Below are positions 35,762 through 43,248 of a DNA stretch of 43,248 bases, one piece after another. Position 1 is the stretch's first letter. Each line of letters starts with the position of its first letter. Origin of the DNA: Akkermansia muciniphila (GTDB lineage: Bacteria; Verrucomicrobiota; Verrucomicrobiia; Verrucomicrobiales; V1-33); the NCBI GenBank assembly GCA_945900785.1, contig CAMDJM010000039.1, positions 1 to 43,248 of the forward strand, in the 5' to 3' direction. The position numbers were made by a program, and so were the translations under genes. Under the pieces are notes generated by a model. The model was not told the DNA's origin. It saw only the letters and a list, made by a program, of their open reading frames with translations, and did not search any database.

Positions 35762-36836
35762 ATGAACCCTAAATCCCTTTTTATTACCCTGGTTCCAATT
35801 GTTCCTGTGCTGCTGCTGGCCATGGTTCCCTTGACCGCATCTGCAAACAGCAAGTCTGATCTTGCCAAACAGGAAGCTGAAGCAAAAGCTGCGGCAGAGG
35901 CTCAATCTGAAGAGGCAAAAAAGGCCGCCGAAGCTGCAAAAGGTGCCGCAGAGGCGAATGCGGAGGAAGGCAAAAACCTGGCCGAGGCAGCAAAAGCCGA
36001 AGAAGCCAAAAAAGCAGAAGCCATAACCCCATCCGTCCCCGCCGCCCCGTCCGTTCCGGCGGTCCCTACCGGGGAGCCAGTGCCTGTGGACATCCAATCC
36101 CCCGGCCCGTCCCTTCGGATTGGATATCGCGGGGAAGGTGATGCAGGCAGGCTCTGACGAAAAATCAGCGGCTTTCCAAAAGGAGGTTCTGCCGGAACTG
36201 AGCAAATTTCTCCAAGGCAACCTCAGCGAGCAAACCCTCCTGGACAATTCCCGCGTCCTGCTCGATTTTGACCAGCTGAAATTAAAAACAGACTCTGATG
36301 TCAGGGTTTACTTTGCGGGGGATGGTTCAAGTTATCAAAACACCCTTGGCTTCAATCTGAATGGAAAAGGCATTTCCGATGCCTCATCCCTGATTTTCCC
36401 CAACGTCTCCAGCCCGGTTTCCACCTTCGATCCCTCCAGCAACCCGGACCGCCGACGCTCCGCGCCCCTGCTGCCCGGTGATTTTGTCAGCCTGGGCAAG
36501 CTCCCGGGTGGCAGCCTCCTCGATTTCTTCCTCATTGCCAAAGGAGCCAACGGCGGCACCACCGCATTTTCCACCGGACGCTCGGCCAATCCTGACGGGA
36601 TCAACCATGTGGTCGCCTTTGCCTACCAGAAAACCAACAGTCCTTATCTGATCATCGGATTTGAGGATCTCCTGAGCGGTGGCGACCGGGACTTCATTGA
36701 CCTCTTCATCGCCGTTGAAATGGGTGCGGGGAATGTGGAGTTCCTCACCGCTGCACCGGAACCAGCCATGGCTGCCACCCTGCTGACTTTCCTTGGTCTG
36801 ACCCTGCGGCGCCGCCGCACCGTTTCCCACTCATGA
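35762..36836 (+). CDS. PEP-CTERM sorted protein with coiled coil and DUF4114-like domain, interrupted by a frameshift
   Basis: Two overlapping frames make one protein. The first (from ATG 35762) has a signal peptide (MNPKSLFITL..., cleavage near ASA), an Ala/Glu/Lys coiled coil and a Pro/Val linker. The second (open through 36120 to the TGA at 36834-36836) has a helical part, a DUF4114-like domain (NPDGINHVVAFAYQ, GGDRDFIDLF) and a C-terminal sorting signal APEPA, hydrophobic LLTFLGLTL, RRRR. The PEP codons are at 36756-36764. One extra base in the C5 run at 36099-36103 explains the break: with four Cs the frame reads DIQSPARPFGLDIAGKV through it. The protein should be exported, cleaved and anchored or modified by the exosortase encoded two genes downstream. 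Its stop overlaps the next start (ATGA). Confidence 0.8.
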
Positions 36837-38770
36837 AGCGCAAACATCGCATCCTTTGGGGGCTTGGGTGCATCGCAGTCGCCGCCGCCGCCGCCACCAT
36901 GGGATTCCAGTCCTGGCGCACCGCAGTGATGCAGCGCACCGGCAACCGGGTGCTGGCTTCCGCCCAGTCAGAATTGAAGGTGGGCAAAGGAGCCGCCGCT
37001 TTGGACATGCTGGATCAGGCCCGGCCTGCACCGGATCAGTTGGAGGCCTGGCAGCGGACAGAGGTGGAAGCGGCCACGGCGGCCCTGAAGTTGGACCGGC
37101 TGAATGCGATTTACGATCAGGCTCCGGAACGCATTCTGGAGAATGAAAACGCGGCGCTGCTGGTCTACCGTTCCCTCGTGGTGCAGGGCAGACCGGATGC
37201 AACTGCCACCGTCATGGCGGTCTGGTCCGGAAAATCCACCCGCCCGGCCACCTGGACGGTGCACCAGGTGGACGCCCTGATCGGACAGAGGCAGGGGGCC
37301 AAAGCCCGCAAGCTCCTCGAGACCGCCAGCGGCTGGGCTCCGGCGGACGAACTCCAGCGTCAGCTCCGCCCCGCCCTCCTAACTGCTACGGAGGATCTGA
37401 ACGGAGCCTGGGCCATGCTGGAAAAAGCCTATCAACTGGATCCCCGCCATGCCGATGTGCGCTCCTTCCGCGCCCAGGTGCTGGAATCTGCGGGCCGGCC
37501 CGCTGAAGCCCGCGTAGAATACGTCGCCGCCCTGCTTGCCGAGCCCGATAGCATGCTCCGCCGGGATCAACTGGCGGCCTTCTACCTGAGGCAGGGCGAT
37601 TTTGACCATGCCATCCCCACCTGGCTGGAGGCTCCCCCTGGTGGGCAGACCGCCTTTATGGAAGTCAAAGGCCGCTTCTGGGCCAAAGTCGTCTCCCCGC
37701 AGCCTGCCCAAAAATTTCCTCCCACCCGCCGCTCCACCAGCAGCCCGGATGGCAAAGTCCTGGATGCGATGGAACTGGCTCCTCCCGGCCGTTGGATGGC
37801 ACCGGTTTCCAGCGGGATGGCATCCTCCACTATCCGTCAGGCAGAGTTATGGTGGCTGAGCCTGCTGGATCTGCTCCAGACCGGCGATGAAGCTGAAGCG
37901 GTCAAAACCCTCGCCACCGCTCCTGGCAAAGCCATGGCCATGGCTCCCGATCTGGCCGCTGCTCTCCGCACCGTATTGGCCGTGCGGGCCAAGCGTCCGG
38001 TCGATGGCGTCTTCTGGCCGGAGGCAGATGAAAAAAGCACCCGTCATTCCTTTTACAGCAAACTGGCTGCCCTAACCCAGGCGGCACGCAGTGGCATGGA
38101 TCTCCCTGAAGCGGAACCGCTGATGGCGGAATGCCGTCATCCCGCCGCGCTGGCCTATGTCCTTGGTGCGGCCGGATGGCGCGAGGCCGCTCTCCGGCTC
38201 TGCCCTTGGGAGTCCACCGCCGGCCTGCCGGAGTCCATGTGTTATACCGGGGCGATGTGTCTGAAATTGAATCGTGGTCCGCAAGCGGTGGTGGCTTTTC
38301 TCAGGGACAGCACCAGTCCACTGCTGCGCGGCCTGCGGGCGGAGTCCCTCATCGCCGCCGGCCAGGCCAGTGAGGGCCTGCCCGTCCTGGCAGAAGTTTC
38401 CCGGGATGATTCCGCTGCCGGCTGCCGTGCCGGTTGGCTGCTTGCCCTGGCCCACCTTGAGCAGCGCGATTTCCCCGCCGTCACCCGCGTTCTGAAGGAG
38501 ACCCCCGGGCTGGCGGAAGCCATGGAAGGCCTGGAAATCGCGGCCAGGCTGGCCTTGGCAGAACAGCGTGAACCCGAGGCTTCCGCAATCTACCGGAAAG
38601 CCGCCACCATGGGCTCCGCCGAGGCCCGGACCAGGATCCTCCGCGAGTCCGTCAAAGCCGGCGATGTATCCGGTGCCCGGCAGGCTTCCATGGAATTGCG
38701 GGCCTTGCTCCCGGATGACATGCGGGGCCGCTCCAATCAACTGCTCCTGCCCGCTGCACCGGCTCCCTGA
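36833..38770 (+). CDS. TPR-repeat protein of the exosortase operon
   Basis: A 645-residue protein with an N-terminal membrane segment (about 7-25, ILWGLGCIAVAAAAATMGF) and then an all-helical array. TPR-like pairs can be seen at about 35-70, 165-250 (AWAMLEKAYQLDPRHADVRS) and 450-620, with a less regular middle. Similar large TPR proteins accompany PEP-CTERM/exosortase systems and are thought to act in envelope or exopolysaccharide assembly. Its start overlaps the PEP-CTERM gene's stop, and one base separates it from the exosortase gene, so all three are translated together. Confidence 0.75.
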   Translation: MKRKHRILWGLGCIAVAAAAATMGFQSWRTAVMQRTGNRVLASAQSELKVGKGAAALDMLDQARPAPDQLEAWQRTEVEAATAALKLDRLNAIYDQAPERILENENAALLVYRSLVVQGRPDATATVMAVWSGKSTRPATWTVHQVDALIGQRQGAKARKLLETASGWAPADELQRQLRPALLTATEDLNGAWAMLEKAYQLDPRHADVRSFRAQVLESAGRPAEARVEYVAALLAEPDSMLRRDQLAAFYLRQGDFDHAIPTWLEAPPGGQTAFMEVKGRFWAKVVSPQPAQKFPPTRRSTSSPDGKVLDAMELAPPGRWMAPVSSGMASSTIRQAELWWLSLLDLLQTGDEAEAVKTLATAPGKAMAMAPDLAAALRTVLAVRAKRPVDGVFWPEADEKSTRHSFYSKLAALTQAARSGMDLPEAEPLMAECRHPAALAYVLGAAGWREAALRLCPWESTAGLPESMCYTGAMCLKLNRGPQAVVAFLRDSTSPLLRGLRAESLIAAGQASEGLPVLAEVSRDDSAAGCRAGWLLALAHLEQRDFPAVTRVLKETPGLAEAMEGLEIAARLALAEQREPEASAIYRKAATMGSAEARTRILRESVKAGDVSGARQASMELRALLPDDMRGRSNQLLLPAAPAP

Positions 38771-38771
38771 C

Positions 38772-39596
38772 ATGAAAACGACCGGATATTTCTGGCTGCT
38801 ATCGTTTGCCGTGGCGGCGTTCCTGATCTGGAGCCGGGAAGCCCAGCGCGCCGCCCTCCCGGCGGCCGATACCTTTCCTTTGTTATTGGCGTTTCCGTTA
38901 TTCTGGAAGCTCGGCGGCCCCTGGCACCTGGTGGACCAGGAGACCCCGCTGCCGCTTTGGCCGCTGATGACGGCCCTGCTGTCCGGCATCCTGGGCGAAG
39001 CGCTCGGCCAGGGATTTTGGTCTGCGCTGGGCTGGAGCATCGCCCTCGGCACTTGGCTGAAAGCCCGCACCGGTAACAGCCGGCACCGTCTGCTGCTGCT
39101 GCCCCTGCTGGGTTTTCCCTGGCTGGTCGGCGCGGCGGGCGGCCTGGGCTGGCAGTTCCGGGAGTCTGCCTCCTGGGTCGCTGAAAAAGTCTTCACCTCC
39201 GGCGGATTCAGCATCGCCCGCGAGGGCACGCTGCTTTCCATTCAAGGGGAACGGCTTGGCGTGGAGGCCGCCTGTGCCGGGCTGGGCTCGCTTCAGGCCA
39301 TGCTCCTCGCCGGGGCAGCGGCGGCCAGCATCGAGCTGGCGTCGCACCGCCGCTTTTGGCTATGCCTTCCGCTGCTCTTTGTGGCGGCGTGGTGCGCCAA
39401 TACCCTGCGGGTGATCCTGATTTGTGCGGCCGCCCTCACTGCCGGGCATGAGTTCGCCTCGGGGCCCATTCATGGCATCATTGGCTGGCTGGTGCTTTCC
39501 CTCACCTTCGCCGGGTGCCTCGCCCTGTTCCGTCTCTGGGGCGCGCCCTCCGTCCGGCACACCATCATCACCGGCCCTGCGGTCGCCGCACCATGA
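38772..39596 (+). CDS. Exosortase family transpeptidase/protease
   Basis: A 274-residue polytopic membrane protein with about eight hydrophobic segments. The three family residues are present: Cys168 in EAACAGLGSLQAML, Arg213 in NTLRVILI and His234 in HGIIGWLVL. Exosortases cleave PEP-CTERM-type tails and attach the protein to an envelope component. The frame is open upstream to 38568, but the ATG at 38772, one base after the TPR gene's stop, gives the natural N-terminus. A substrate is encoded in the same operon. I cannot place it in a named Xrt subtype by eye. Its stop overlaps the next start (ATGA). Confidence 0.88.
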   Translation: MKTTGYFWLLSFAVAAFLIWSREAQRAALPAADTFPLLLAFPLFWKLGGPWHLVDQETPLPLWPLMTALLSGILGEALGQGFWSALGWSIALGTWLKARTGNSRHRLLLLPLLGFPWLVGAAGGLGWQFRESASWVAEKVFTSGGFSIAREGTLLSIQGERLGVEAACAGLGSLQAMLLAGAAAASIELASHRRFWLCLPLLFVAAWCANTLRVILICAAALTAGHEFASGPIHGIIGWLVLSLTFAGCLALFRLWGAPSVRHTIITGPAVAAP

Positions 39597-40112
39597 AACT
39601 TGCTGCCCTTGCCAGTCCCACCGTGCTCACGGTGGCTTTGGCCACTCTGAATGCCGCGCCCTCTCTGATCGGCGCATGGCGGGATGCCCCTTTCGAGCGA
39701 TGGATCTGGCCGTTCTTTCTGCTTTGGCTGCTGCCCTGCATCGCCGCGCAGGGCAGGGCAGGGCAGGAGGCACAAAAACCGCCCACCCATGGCCTCCTGC
39801 CACCGGCAGCAACCTACCGTCATGGCTGAGCGCGAGGGCTCTCGCCGCCCTGGTGGGTGGAGCCCTGCTGGAAATGAATCTGCTGCGCCATCTGGCTTTG
39901 GCTCTGGCGCTTGGAGGCCTCGTTTTCCGCTCCGGCTGGGGCTTTTGGCTATGGCTGGCATCTGCCCTCGCATGGCTGCCCGCTGCCGGTTGGCTCACCG
40001 CCATGTGGCCCCAGCCCCTGCCATGGGGCATCCGGGGGTTGGCCTGCCTGGGTGGCACCGCCGCTATCTTTTTTTCCACGCTCCTTCCAAATTGGCCCCC
40101 CCACCGGCATGA
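39593..40112 (+). CDS. Small polytopic membrane protein of the exosortase operon, frame disrupted
   Basis: It begins in an ATGA overlap with the exosortase gene and encodes two hydrophobic segments (to WPFFLLWLLPCIAAQG). That frame ends at 39829. The continuation is in another frame, with further membrane segments (ALAALVGGALLEMN, LALALALGGLVF, GFWLWLASALAWLPAAGW, GLACLGGTAAIFF). Removing one GGGCA unit from the repeat at 39751-39765 joins the two frames exactly. Near the end, one extra T in the T7 run 40069-40075 would bring TGA 40110-40112 into frame, giving another ATGA overlap with the EpsI-like gene. The product is unknown; its position suggests an exosortase accessory. Confidence 0.6.
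39751..39765. repeat. GGGCA pentanucleotide repeat inside a coding region
   Basis: Three tandem GGGCA units, flanked by partial units (GCA before, GG after). The unit length is not a multiple of three, so gain or loss of one copy shifts the reading frame of the membrane-protein gene. Confidence 0.85.
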
Positions 40113-40726
40113 CTCCTTCTCCTCCCCGCACTCCCGCATCCCCCCCACCCCGGAAACGCCGTGGACTCACCGTGGCGGTGCTTGTTACCGCACTGCTGCT
40201 GCTGCTCTTCCGTTTTTCCAATCCCCCGGATGCCGCTGCCCGGCTCGATCATTTTCCGGAACGCGGGGCCAGCTTTGCCAGCCGTGTCCTCGAGCCGGAA
40301 CCCGCCGAGCAGACGGTGATCGGAGCCGCCAGACTAATGAAACGGCTGTGCCAGACTGCGCCCCAACAGGTTTCATTATCTGTTATTGACAGCACCCGCA
40401 ACCGCCATGCCGCCCACGATCCTTCCTATTGTCTCCGGGGAGCGGGCTGGACGGTCGTTACCCAGGAAACCTTGGCACTTCCCGGAGGAGAAGCCGTCAA
40501 ACTCACCCTCCAGCGCGGCAAGGAATCCACTCAGGCCGTGTATTGGTTTTCCGATGGCACCCACCGTCACGGCTCCCCAGCCCGGCATTGGTTAGCCAGC
40601 GCGCTGCGCCGCCTAACCCCCGGAGCGGGCTCGCCCGCGCCCGTGATGGTGCTGCTGTTTCCAGCCACCGGCACCGCCGATTGGCCCCTCCTTTGGCAGG
40701 AGATCCCGGAACTCTGGACCTTGTAA
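40109..40726 (+). CDS. EpsI-like exosortase-associated protein
   Basis: A 205-residue protein with a Pro/Arg-rich N-terminus and one membrane segment (about 19-36, GLTVAVLVTALLLLLFRF). An exported domain follows, with the EpsI-type motif HDPSYCLRGAGWTVVTQET around Cys108. EpsI-like proteins accompany or are fused to exosortases and are linked to exopolysaccharide-associated sorting. The ATG at 40109 overlaps the expected stop of the preceding membrane-protein gene. It is the last gene of the operon; gcvT follows after 62 bases. Confidence 0.78.
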   Translation: MTPSPPRTPASPPPRKRRGLTVAVLVTALLLLLFRFSNPPDAAARLDHFPERGASFASRVLEPEPAEQTVIGAARLMKRLCQTAPQQVSLSVIDSTRNRHAAHDPSYCLRGAGWTVVTQETLALPGGEAVKLTLQRGKESTQAVYWFSDGTHRHGSPARHWLASALRRLTPGAGSPAPVMVLLFPATGTADWPLLWQEIPELWTL

Positions 40727-40754
40727 TTTCAGGCACGGCCTGCTCCATAGGGGG

Positions 40755-40783
40755 TTGACACCGCACCTGAAGCAGGCACCATT
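40755..40783 (+). promoter_or_regulatory. Candidate promoter of the gcv operon
   Basis: A perfect TTGACA (40755-40760) with a poor -10 ACCATT (40778-40783) after 17 bases, directly before the GTG start of gcvT at 40789. If used, the transcript would be nearly leaderless. No glycine-riboswitch core is present in the 62-base gap. Confidence 0.3.
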
Positions 40784-40788
40784 CACAG

Positions 40789-41880
40789 GTGGAAAATCCC
40801 GCCCCCCTTTCTTACTCCCCGCTTCATGAAACCCATCAGAAAGCCGGAGCCCGCATGGTGCCCTTCGCCGGTTGGATGATGCCGGTGCAATACAAAGGCA
40901 TCACCGAAGAACACCTCGCCGTCAGAAACGCCTGCGGGATTTTCGACATCTCCCACATGGGCGAATTCCTCGTCTCCGGCCCCGCCGCCCGCGATTGGCT
41001 GAATTCCCTCCTCACCAATAACACCACCCGCCTTGGCGTCGGCCAGGGCCATTACACCCTCCTGCTCAATGATCAGGGCGGGGTCATCGACGACCTGATC
41101 CTCTACCGCACCGGCGCGGAGTCGTGGTTCCTTGTGGTCAATGCATCGAAAATCGATGAAGACTTCGCTTGGATGCAATCGAGGCTGATCGTCGGCGTCT
41201 CCCTGGAAAACGCCAGTGCCATTTACGCCGGTCTCGCCGTCCAGGGACCCAGGGCCACCGCCGTCTATCAACAAGTCGCCGGAGCCCACCTTGAACTCCC
41301 CGGGCGCAACGGCATCGATTCCTTCATCTCCCTCCGCGGCGGCAACTGCATCGTCTGCCGCACCGGCTACACCGGCGAGGACGGCTTCGAGTTCTTCTGC
41401 GAAGCTGACGAAGCTGCCTTCTGGTGGGATGAATTTGTGGAACACGGGGCCGCCCCCTGTGGCCTCGGGGCCCGCGACACCCTCCGCCTCGAAATGGGCT
41501 ACCCCCTCAACGGCAACGACCTCTCGCCCGACCGCACCCCGCTGGAAGCCGGCCTCGGTTTCTTCGTGGACATGGACAAACCCGCCTTCACCGGCCGCGA
41601 AGCCCTCGCCCACCAAAAAGTCCACGGCCTCCCCTCCAAACTCACCGGCCTCCGCCTCACCGAAAAAGGCCCACCCCTCCGCGCCCACTACCAGGTTTTC
41701 GCCAATGGCCAAGCCATCGGCGAACTCTGCAGCGGCGGCGTCTCCCCGTCCCTCGGCTACGGCATCGCCATGGCCTACCTCCCGCCCGCCTTTGCCGCTT
41801 CCGGCACCTCCCTCCAAATCGACATCCGCGGCAAACGCCACCCCGCCGAAACCCTCAAAAAACCCTTCTATAAAAAGTAA
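40789..41880 (+). CDS. gcvT: Aminomethyltransferase (glycine cleavage T protein)
   Basis: A 363-residue protein that transfers the methylene group from aminomethyl-lipoyl GcvH to tetrahydrofolate, releasing ammonia. The start is a GTG at 40789. The homology LSYSPLHETHQKAGARMVPFAGWMMPVQY begins within a few residues of it and no better codon exists. Signatures include FDISHMGEF (52-60) and NDQGGVIDDLILY, with the catalytic Asp at 101, as well as RTGYTGEDGFEFF and LGARDTLRLEMGYPLNG. The length is normal for the family. It heads gcvT-gcvH-gcvP, with 129 bases before gcvH containing two palindromes. Confidence 0.96.
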   Translation: MENPAPLSYSPLHETHQKAGARMVPFAGWMMPVQYKGITEEHLAVRNACGIFDISHMGEFLVSGPAARDWLNSLLTNNTTRLGVGQGHYTLLLNDQGGVIDDLILYRTGAESWFLVVNASKIDEDFAWMQSRLIVGVSLENASAIYAGLAVQGPRATAVYQQVAGAHLELPGRNGIDSFISLRGGNCIVCRTGYTGEDGFEFFCEADEAAFWWDEFVEHGAAPCGLGARDTLRLEMGYPLNGNDLSPDRTPLEAGLGFFVDMDKPAFTGREALAHQKVHGLPSKLTGLRLTEKGPPLRAHYQVFANGQAIGELCSGGVSPSLGYGIAMAYLPPAFAASGTSLQIDIRGKRHPAETLKKPFYKK

Positions 41881-41895
41881 AACAACCCGGGGAGA

Positions 41896-41933
41896 ACAGG
41901 CGTCCCGCCTGTCCCGCCGGGTGTCCCACCCGG
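41896..41933. repeat. Two adjacent REP-like palindromes
   Basis: ACAGGC-GTCCC-GCCTGT (41896-41912) is followed by CCGGGTG-TCC-CACCCGG (41917-41933), giving two perfect hairpins between gcvT and gcvH. There is no T-tract, so they do not look like intrinsic terminators. They may stabilise mRNA or be dispersed repetitive palindromes. Confidence 0.6.
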
Positions 41934-42009
41934 TGCCGAAGCTCCGGTTCTGCCCAAAGCCCCGGCCATCAACCATCAACCAATAACCATCAACCTTTCC
42001 CCACCCGCC

Positions 42010-42393
42010 ATGCCCGCCCCCGCCCCAGCCAACGCCCGTTTCGCGAAATCCCACGAATGGATCCTAACTGGTGAAGCCGAGTCCCCTGTCGGCATCTCCC
42101 AACACGCCCAAGCCGAACTTGGCGACGTCGTTTACATCGAACTCCCCGAAGTCGGCCGCACCGTCACCGCCGGAGAATCCATCGCCGTCATTGAATCTGT
42201 CAAAGCCGCCAGCGACATCTACGCCCCCGTCTCCGGCGAAATCACTGCGGTTAACGCCGCCGCCGCCGCCGAAACCAGCCTCGTCAATTCCGACCCCTAC
42301 GGCGCCGGCTGGCTCTTTAAAATCAAGCCATCCTCCCCCACCGAACTCGATGCCCTCCTCGACGAAGCCGCCTACCTAGCCCAGGCCGGTTAA
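42010..42393 (+). CDS. gcvH: Glycine cleavage system H protein
   Basis: A 127-residue lipoyl carrier that shuttles the aminomethyl group between the P, T and L proteins. The lipoylated Lys65 lies in [19 protein letters not shown], and the N-terminal AKSHEWI and [19 protein letters not shown] are typical. The length matches the family. A short Ala/Pro-rich start ([11 protein letters not shown]) precedes the domain. The upstream 129 bases hold palindromes and CATCAAC-type short repeats. Confidence 0.96.
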   Translation: MPAPAPANARFAKSHEWILTGEAESPVGISQHAQAELGDVVYIELPEVGRTVTAGESIAVIESVKAASDIYAPVSGEITAVNAAAAAETSLVNSDPYGAGWLFKIKPSSPTELDALLDEAAYLAQAG

Positions 42394-42404
42394 CTCCAAG
42401 GGAG

Positions 42405-42423
42405 CACGGGGCTCCGGCCCGTG
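42405..42423. repeat. REP-like palindrome between gcvH and gcvP
   Basis: CACGGG (42405-42410) and CCCGTG (42418-42423) enclose GCTCCGG. It has the same placement and GC-rich style as the palindromes after gcvT, and a similar leading GGGAG. The remaining gap to gcvP (42424-42604) holds only C-rich sequence and a triple CAAATCTC-type repeat just before the gene. Confidence 0.5.
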
Positions 42424-42604
42424 TGTTTCTACCCAAAGCCCCAAAACCCAAAACCACCCTTTTCCGCCCCCGCGCATGACCCAAACCCCGCCCCCGCCTA
42501 ACAACGGAGCGGGGTTTGCCATTTAACCGCCCCGCCCGCCCGCCAACCGGTCGTTCCGTTGCCAGAACCTTTCAAATCTCAAATCTCAAATCCCTCCTCC
42601 CCTC

Positions 42605-43248
42605 ATGCCCACCGAATCCTACCTTCAACGTCACATGGGCGGCAACCCCGCCACCGCCAACACGCTTGCCCAAACCATTGGCTATCCCACCCTGGACGCC
42701 CTCATCGCCGCCGCCGTTCCCGCCAACATCCGCCTCACCGCGCCGATGTCCCTGCCCGCCGCCCTGACGGAACAGGAGGCCCTCGCCGAACTCCACGGCA
42801 TCATGTCGAAAAACCGAGTCCTCAAATCCTGCATTGGCGAAGGCTACCATGGCACCATCACGCCCCCCGTCATTCTCCGCAATATCCTCGAAAACCCCGC
42901 CTGGTATACCGCCTATACCCCCTACCAGGCCGAAATCGCCCAGGGCCGCCTCGAAGCCCTGCTCAACTATCAAACCATGGTCACCGGGCTGACCGGGCTC
43001 GACGTCGCCAATGCCTCCCTCCTCGACGAAGGCACCGCCGCCGCTGAAGCCGCCGCCCTTGCCCATGGAAACTACAAAAGCACCGGCACCACCGTCTTCA
43101 TCGACCACGCCGTCCTCCCCAATACCATCGCCGTGGTGAAAACCCGCATGGCTCCGCTCGGCATCCACGTCACCGTGGGCGATTGGAAAACCGCCGCCGT
43201 TTCTCCTAACGACGGCACCTTTGCCGTCCTCCTGCAATATCCCGCCGT
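42605..43248 (+). CDS. gcvP: Glycine dehydrogenase (decarboxylating), P protein, N-terminal part
   Basis: The PLP-dependent P protein decarboxylates glycine and loads the aminomethyl group onto GcvH. The ATG at 42605 (MPTESYLQRHMGG) starts 214 codons that run off the window edge. N-terminal GcvP signatures are clear: SKNRVLKSCIGEGYHGTITP, ENPAWYTAYTPYQAEIAQGR, LEALLNYQTMVTGLTGLDVA and NASLLDEGTAAAEA. The PLP lysine lies beyond the window. From the visible part one cannot tell a full-length P protein from a split GcvPA subunit. Confidence 0.95.
   Translation, partial: MPTESYLQRHMGGNPATANTLAQTIGYPTLDALIAAAVPANIRLTAPMSLPAALTEQEALAELHGIMSKNRVLKSCIGEGYHGTITPPVILRNILENPAWYTAYTPYQAEIAQGRLEALLNYQTMVTGLTGLDVANASLLDEGTAAAEAAALAHGNYKSTGTTVFIDHAVLPNTIAVVKTRMAPLGIHVTVGDWKTAAVSPNDGTFAVLLQYPA

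Noticed and set aside
40727..40788. Glycine riboswitch upstream of gcvT
   Set aside because: The gap is only 62 bases and no conserved glycine aptamer core was seen.
40783..42054. 423-codon Gly/Glu-rich minus-strand frame opposite gcvT
   Set aside because: Antisense shadow; the plus strand encodes an unmistakable GcvT.

Overview
The window looks like a chromosomal segment of a high-GC member of the Verrucomicrobiota (PVC superphylum). The case rests on gene content. It has two back-to-back pairs of PVC-type secreted c-type cytochromes (DUF1549/DUF1553 and DUF1587/1592/1588/1585 architectures) with Tat-exported partners (DUF1501 and DUF1552). It also has a CotH/lamin-tail surface protein, a Ser/Thr kinase, a receiver-pseudokinase-FGE fusion and a PEP-CTERM/exosortase module. 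Shine-Dalgarno sequences are mostly weak, and many neighbouring genes overlap by ATGA.

Region 1 (1-4947) is the right part of an integrated mobile element. On the minus strand it carries a tyrosine integrase, an AlpA-like HTH protein, an unknown protein, a TOPRIM primase and a P-loop replication helicase. A (Val-Glu-Pro)n tail of a plus-strand gene enters from the left edge. A 25-nt tRNA 3' end (4923-4947) upstream of the integrase marks the attachment site. The intact tRNA should lie beyond the left edge.

Region 2 (5074-15100) holds a membrane-anchored coiled-coil protein, an ABC exporter pair, the remains of a response regulator, a hybrid histidine kinase with a good sigma70-like promoter, and a large secreted CotH-type protein.

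Region 3 (15110-29565, minus strand) is probably one long transcription unit: pantoate-kinase-like GHMP kinase, Ser/Thr kinase, metallophosphoesterase-LamG protein, then the two cytochrome/Tat-partner pairs. nadB (plus) diverges from its head.

Region 4 (31368-40726, plus) contains a TPR protein, a receiver-like/pseudokinase/transmembrane/FGE fusion and a secreted protein. These are followed by a tightly overlapping exosortase operon: PEP-CTERM substrate, TPR protein, exosortase, small membrane protein and EpsI-like protein. Reading frames break here at a C5 run, at a GGGCA pentanucleotide repeat and probably at a T7 run. These could be assembly error, decay or switching.

Region 5 (40789-43248, plus) is the glycine cleavage operon gcvT-gcvH-gcvP, with gcvP cut by the window edge and REP-like palindromes between the genes.
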